From positions 1 through 64,000 of the forward strand of contig JBBART010000018.1 of the NCBI GenBank assembly GCA_040399685.1: 64,000 nucleotides of DNA. The letters run 5' to 3'. This stretch comes from CAIQQQ01 sp040399685. GTDB taxonomy: Bacteria; Pseudomonadota; Alphaproteobacteria; Acetobacterales; Acetobacteraceae. Positions 60,868-64,000 of the stretch are shown in pieces (positions within the stretch are counted from its first letter, which is position 1; every line of letters starts with the position of its first letter). Both the position numbers and the translations under genes were made by a program. The notes below the pieces were generated by a model, which saw only the letters and a program-made list of their open reading frames with translations, did no database searches and was not told the DNA's origin.

Positions 60868-61328
60868 TTAATCGCGCCCGCATGTCGGCCACGCTTGATG
60901 GGGATTTCGTGGTGTTCCTGATCGGCGCGCGCATCAACAAGATCCATCGGGTGGACAAGTGGCTGCCTGTTTCCAGGGCCATGTCGCGCATGTTGAAGGA
61001 ACTGCACCCGCAGCCCGAGTTGGGGTTCCTGCACGGCGAGGCATGGTTCGGCCGTACCATTTTGATGGTGCAATACTGGCGGTCGATGGATCAATTGCTG
61101 GCCTATGCGAAAAACCGTGAGGCGGCGCATCTGCCGGCCTGGAAGGCGTTCAACAAGGCTGTTGGTGTGAACGGGACGGTTGGCATCTGGCATGAGACGT
61201 ATGCGGTCTCGCCGGGATCGTACGAGACGATCTATGCAAACATGCCGCCGTTCGGGCTTGGCAAGGCGGGAGTGCTGCGTCCTGCCGAGGGGCGTAATCG
61301 AACTGCATCGCAGCGACTCGGTTTGTGA
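60864..61328 (+). CDS. DUF4188 domain protein
   Basis: The 154-residue protein matches DUF4188: DFVVFLIGARINKIHRVDKWLPV, MLKELHPQPELGFLHGEAWFG, ILMVQYWRSMDQLLAYA and HLPAWKAFNKAVGVNGTVGIWHETY. This is a ferredoxin-like (dimeric alpha/beta barrel) fold, related to small monooxygenases and phenylacetaldoxime dehydratase-like proteins, with conserved His/Trp. Its substrate is unknown. The start may be TTG at 60864, overlapping the previous stop, or ATG at 60882. It is probably cotranscribed with the serine hydrolase. Confidence 0.78.
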   Translation: MINRARMSATLDGDFVVFLIGARINKIHRVDKWLPVSRAMSRMLKELHPQPELGFLHGEAWFGRTILMVQYWRSMDQLLAYAKNREAAHLPAWKAFNKAVGVNGTVGIWHETYAVSPGSYETIYANMPPFGLGKAGVLRPAEGRNRTASQRLGL

Positions 61329-61346
61329 TTTTCAGATGAGGAAGAT

Positions 61347-61469
61347 CTTCTTTTTCTGAAGAAAAAGAAGCAAAAAGACTTTCAGTCGTTTCGGTGTGTG
61401 GTGTGGCAGATGCCGCGCCATGCTTCTGAACTCATGAAGTTTTTTGGTTCTTTTTTTCAAAAAAGAACC
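61347..61469. repeat. Composite hairpin repeat, copy 1
   Basis: A 10-base stem CTTCTTTTTC/GAAAAAGAAG with a TGAA loop (61347-61370) is followed by CAAAAAGACTT, a variable 60-base middle, and a second hairpin GGTTCTTTTTT/AAAAAAGAACC (61446-61469) then CCTTCCT. The same outer parts recur at 63509-63630. It lies between the convergent DUF4188 and prpE genes, 18 bases after the former's stop, so one role may be termination. Confidence 0.85.
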
Positions 61470-61572
61470 CCTTCCTGTAGGAGTATGTACAATCTGGGCT
61501 CCCGGCTCGGGGGGCGGCCGGGAGCCCATTGCACACGGCCCGACGCAAAACTGCGCCGGATCGCGATCTCGT

Positions 61573-63465
61573 TCAACGCGGGCCGAGGGCCTCGCGCACG
61601 TCGTCAAGCGCGGTGATGTCGTCAATCGTCGGCGGCGGGTTGGCGTCCTGGCCGTCGGCGAGGCGGCGGATGCTGGCGCGCAGGATTTTGCCGGAGCGGG
61701 TTTTGGGCAGGCGCTGCACCACCAGCGCCTCCTTGAACGCCGCCACCGGGCCGAGGGTTTTGCGCACGCGGGCGACCAGTTCGGCGATGATCTCGGCATG
61801 GGGGCGATCGACGCCGGCTTTCAGCACCACGAAGCCGAGGGGGGACTGGCCTTTCAGCGCGTCGGCCGCGCCGATGACGGCGCATTCGGCGACGTCTGGA
61901 TGGCCGGAGAGGATTTCCTCCATCTGGCCGGTGCTGAGGCGATGGCCGGCGACGTTGATGAGGTCGTCGGTGCGACCCATGATCCACACGTCGCCGTCCG
62001 CATCCACCTGGCCGGCGTCGCCGGTGCGATACCAGCCGGGGAAATCGGTGAGATACGAGCGGCGGTAATTGTCGTCCGAACCCCAGAGGGTGGGGGCGCA
62101 GCCGGGTGGCAGCGGCAGGCGGATGGACAGGTTGCCGCTCTGGCCGCGCGGCAGGGTGGTGCCGGTGTCGTCCAGTGCCTGCACGTCATAGCCGGGGCAG
62201 GCGCGGCCGCCGGAGCCGGGTTTGACCTCGAACAGGCCGTAGCCACGAAAGCCCGCGGTGATCGGCCAGCCGGTTTCGGTCTGCCACCAGTGATCGACCA
62301 CCGGCCTGGCCAGATGTTCGGCCGCCCAGATGGCGGTTGGCGGATCGCAGCGTTCGCCGGCCAGATACAGCGCATCGAGCGATGAGAGGTCGTATTGGCC
62401 GAGCAGTTTCAGTTCCGGGTCCTGCTGGCGGATGGCGCGGAGTGCGGTGGGGGCGGTGAACAGCACGCGCACCTTGTGCTCGGCGCAGACGCGCCAGAAC
62501 GTGCCGGCATCGGGCGTGCCGACCGGCTTGCCCTCGAACATGACGGTGGTGCAGCCCATCAGCAGCGGGCCATAGACGATGTAGCTGTGGCCGACCACCC
62601 AGCCGACATCGCTGGCGCACCAATAGGTATCACCGGCTTTGACGCCGTAGATCATCGACATGGATTTGTGCAGCGCCACGGCATAGCCGCCGCAGTCGCG
62701 CACCACGCCCTTCGGCTTGCCGGTGGTGCCGGAGGTGTAGAGGATATAGAGCGGATCGGTGGCCTTCACGGCCACGCAGGGATGCGGCGGGGCGGCCTGC
62801 ATCGCGTCTAGCAAGTCGATGTCGCGGCCCGGCACCAGCTCCGCCGCCAGCATGGGGCGTTGCAGGATCAGGCAGGTTTCCGGCTTGTGGGTGCAGAGGC
62901 GGATGGCTTCGTCGAGCAACGGCTTGTAGGCCACGATACGGCCTAGCTCGATGCCGCAACTGGCCGAGATCACCGCGCGGGGCTGGGCGTCTTCGATGCG
63001 CTTGGCCAGTTCCGGGGCTGCGAAGCCGCCGAACACCACGGAATGGATGGCGCCGATGCGGGCGCAGGCGAGCATCGCCATGGCCGCTTCCGGCACCATC
63101 GGCATGTAGATCACCACGCGGTCGCCCCGGCCGACGCCGTTGGTCACGAGGGCGCCGGCGATGCGGGCGGTGGCGTCACGCAGTTCGGTGTAAGTATAGC
63201 TGCGTTTGTCGGCCGCCGCCGGGCTGTCCCAGATCAGCGCCGTGCGGTCGCCATGTCCGGCATCGACATGGCGATCCAGCGCGTTGTGGCAGATGTTCAT
63301 CTCGCCGCCCGCGAACCATTGCCCGAACGCGCCGAGCGATGGATCGAAGGCCTTGTCCCATTTGTGGGACCAGTCGATGCCGTCCGCTGCTTCTTCCCAC
63401 CACGCCTGCGGATGGGCCTGCCAGTCGGCGTAGACCTCGGCGTAGCGTGAATCGGACGGATTCAT
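61573..63465 (-). CDS. prpE: Propionyl-CoA synthetase (acyl-CoA synthetase, PrpE-like)
   Basis: The 630-residue AMP-forming acyl-CoA ligase has ATP-binding motifs LYILYTSGTTGKPKGVV (about residues 240-256), the aromatic VDHWWQTETGWP core, YRTGDAGQVDADGDVWIMGRTDDLINVAGHRLSTGQ (hinge and CoA domain), and the acetylatable lysine in LPKTRSGKILR. The N-terminus (YAEVYADWQAHPQAWWEEAADGIDWSHKWDKAFD...WFAGGEMNICHNALDRH) fits PrpE better than Acs. It would activate propionate to propionyl-CoA. The adjacent upstream prpB-like gene on the same strand supports propionate use through the methylcitrate cycle. Confidence 0.88.
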   Translation of the reverse strand: MNPSDSRYAEVYADWQAHPQAWWEEAADGIDWSHKWDKAFDPSLGAFGQWFAGGEMNICHNALDRHVDAGHGDRTALIWDSPAAADKRSYTYTELRDATARIAGALVTNGVGRGDRVVIYMPMVPEAAMAMLACARIGAIHSVVFGGFAAPELAKRIEDAQPRAVISASCGIELGRIVAYKPLLDEAIRLCTHKPETCLILQRPMLAAELVPGRDIDLLDAMQAAPPHPCVAVKATDPLYILYTSGTTGKPKGVVRDCGGYAVALHKSMSMIYGVKAGDTYWCASDVGWVVGHSYIVYGPLLMGCTTVMFEGKPVGTPDAGTFWRVCAEHKVRVLFTAPTALRAIRQQDPELKLLGQYDLSSLDALYLAGERCDPPTAIWAAEHLARPVVDHWWQTETGWPITAGFRGYGLFEVKPGSGGRACPGYDVQALDDTGTTLPRGQSGNLSIRLPLPPGCAPTLWGSDDNYRRSYLTDFPGWYRTGDAGQVDADGDVWIMGRTDDLINVAGHRLSTGQMEEILSGHPDVAECAVIGAADALKGQSPLGFVVLKAGVDRPHAEIIAELVARVRKTLGPVAAFKEALVVQRLPKTRSGKILRASIRRLADGQDANPPPTIDDITALDDVREALGPR

Positions 63466-63508
63466 GGCGTTTCCTCTTGATGGGCGTTTTTAGAGACGCA
63501 GATAAAGT

Positions 63509-63630
63509 CTTCTTTTTCTGAAGAAAAAGAAGCAAAAAGACTTCTATTCATTTAGACGCGTGTCGCGGTAAACGCCGTGACACGCGCCTAAATGTATGAA
63601 ATTTTTTGGTTCTTTTTTATAAAAAAGAAC
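63509..63630. repeat. Composite hairpin repeat, copy 2
   Basis: The outer parts match copy 1: stem CTTCTTTTTC/GAAAAAGAAG (63509-63532), GCAAAAAGACTT, and a perfect palindrome GTTCTTTTTTA/TAAAAAAGAAC (63609-63630) followed by TCTTTCC. The middle differs in sequence but is itself a long imperfect hairpin, CATTTAGACGCGTGTC against GACACGCGCCTAAATG (63549-63594). The copy lies between the prpB and prpE genes. Confidence 0.85.
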
Positions 63631-63671
63631 TCTTTCCTTAAGCCTCTCCTTCTCTTACCTCTCCAGCCGCT

Positions 63672-64000
63672 TCAACGCTGCGGCATGGCCTCGGGGATGA
63701 TCGTTGTCACGATGGACTGGTCGAGCGCCTCGTAGCCAGCGTAGTCGATCGTGGCGTAAAGCTCGGTGCGGGTCTGCATGCGGTCCACATAGCCGTGGGT
63801 GCCGCCGTCGCGCTTGATGGCGGCGAACAGCTCGGCCTGCGCCTTGTTGGCGACGCGCAGGGAGCTGACGGGCCAGATGACCATCTTGTAGCCCATGTCC
63901 TCAAACTCGGCCGCAGTGAAGAACGGCGTGCGGCCGAACTCGGTCATGTTGGCGAGCAACGGCACGTCCGCTGCGTATTCAGCGCGCATGCGACGGGAGA
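63672..64000 (-). CDS. prpB: Methylisocitrate lyase, C-terminal part (gene runs off the window)
   Basis: The visible 109 or so residues end the protein: PLLANMTEFGRTPFFTAAEFEDMGYKMVIWPVSSLRVANKAQ and HGYVDRMQTRTELYATIDYAGYEALDQS. LANMTEFGxTP and the RMQTRxELY signature are specific to PrpB in the isocitrate lyase/PEP mutase superfamily. It cleaves 2-methylisocitrate to pyruvate and succinate. The N-terminus and active-site KRCGH-type motif lie beyond base 64000. Transcription on the minus strand leads toward prpE, with the hairpin repeat between them. Confidence 0.87.
   Translation of the reverse strand, partial: SRRMRAEYAADVPLLANMTEFGRTPFFTAAEFEDMGYKMVIWPVSSLRVANKAQAELFAAIKRDGGTHGYVDRMQTRTELYATIDYAGYEALDQSIVTTIIPEAMPQR

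Noticed and set aside
1..64000. CRISPR arrays, tRNA or rRNA genes, phage modules
   Set aside because: I found no regularly spaced repeats, cloverleaf-like segments or phage structural genes on either strand by eye; a tRNAscan/CRISPR search would settle this.

Overview
This 64 kb window is GC-rich alphaproteobacterial chromosome. It most likely comes from a member of the Acetobacteraceae or a near relative. That placement is an inference from the protein styles (Coq7, paired YeeE genes, stand-alone peptide/allantoin catabolic operons, PrpB/PrpE) and from poly-A/T hairpin repeats that I associate with acetic acid bacteria; no ribosomal or other marker gene is present to prove it. Several AT-rich islands (about 1.40-1.62, 24.5-24.62, 31.1-31.2, 41.45-41.75, 43.47-43.62 and 56.05-56.35 kb) break the GC-rich background, and several of them lie beside mobile-element debris.

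Layout. 0-1.8 kb: nested insertion-sequence debris that truncates a glycosyltransferase, plus an IS3 tail. 1.8-4.8 kb: Coq7, a DCC-family thiol protein, a photolyase and a DUF4149 membrane protein. 5.1-8.1 kb: a peptide-type binding protein and a flavin monooxygenase gene broken by one amber codon. 8.2-14.8 kb: a tightly coupled ABC-transporter/allantoinase-like/hydantoin-racemase-like operon, divergent from an unusual regulator that fuses a transposase-type HTH to a GntR/FCD protein. 14.8-19.3 kb: a beta-propeller lactonase divergent from two tandem UxaA-type dehydratases that have lost conserved cysteine motifs reciprocally. 19.4-30.9 kb: an esterase, an M20 amidohydrolase, an MlrC peptidase, an OmpA-like protein, a YeeE pair (the first with a frameshift in a C7 tract), a SWIM/SNF2 helicase, MYG1 and a beta-hydroxyacid dehydrogenase. 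31.4-41.4 kb: an acyltransferase, a cytochrome c/amine oxidase pair, a serine hydrolase, two tandem peptide-binding proteins without a permease, and a CocE-type hydrolase. 41.6-49 kb: a BLUF photosensor, IS630 debris, a GH8 cellulase with a DUF2939 protein, a GGDEF/EAL protein with both active sites degenerate, and an IS3 element.

49.3-56.0 kb holds the most coherent system: a minus-strand operon of fasciclin fragment, proton-pumping rhodopsin, crtE, crtI, crtB, crtY and blh. Together these can make geranylgeranyl diphosphate, lycopene, beta-carotene and retinal and load a light-driven H+ pump. 56.4-57.2 kb is IS3 debris. 57.6-64 kb carries acyl-CoA metabolism: an enoyl-CoA hydratase and a class III CoA-transferase, a serine hydrolase with a DUF4188 protein, and prpE and prpB (propionate activation and the methylcitrate cycle). 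Two copies of a composite hairpin repeat lie at the gene ends around prpE.

Recurring themes are light (photolyase, BLUF, rhodopsin operon), scavenging of peptides and amides, and decay of inserted elements by internal deletion or single-base indels.
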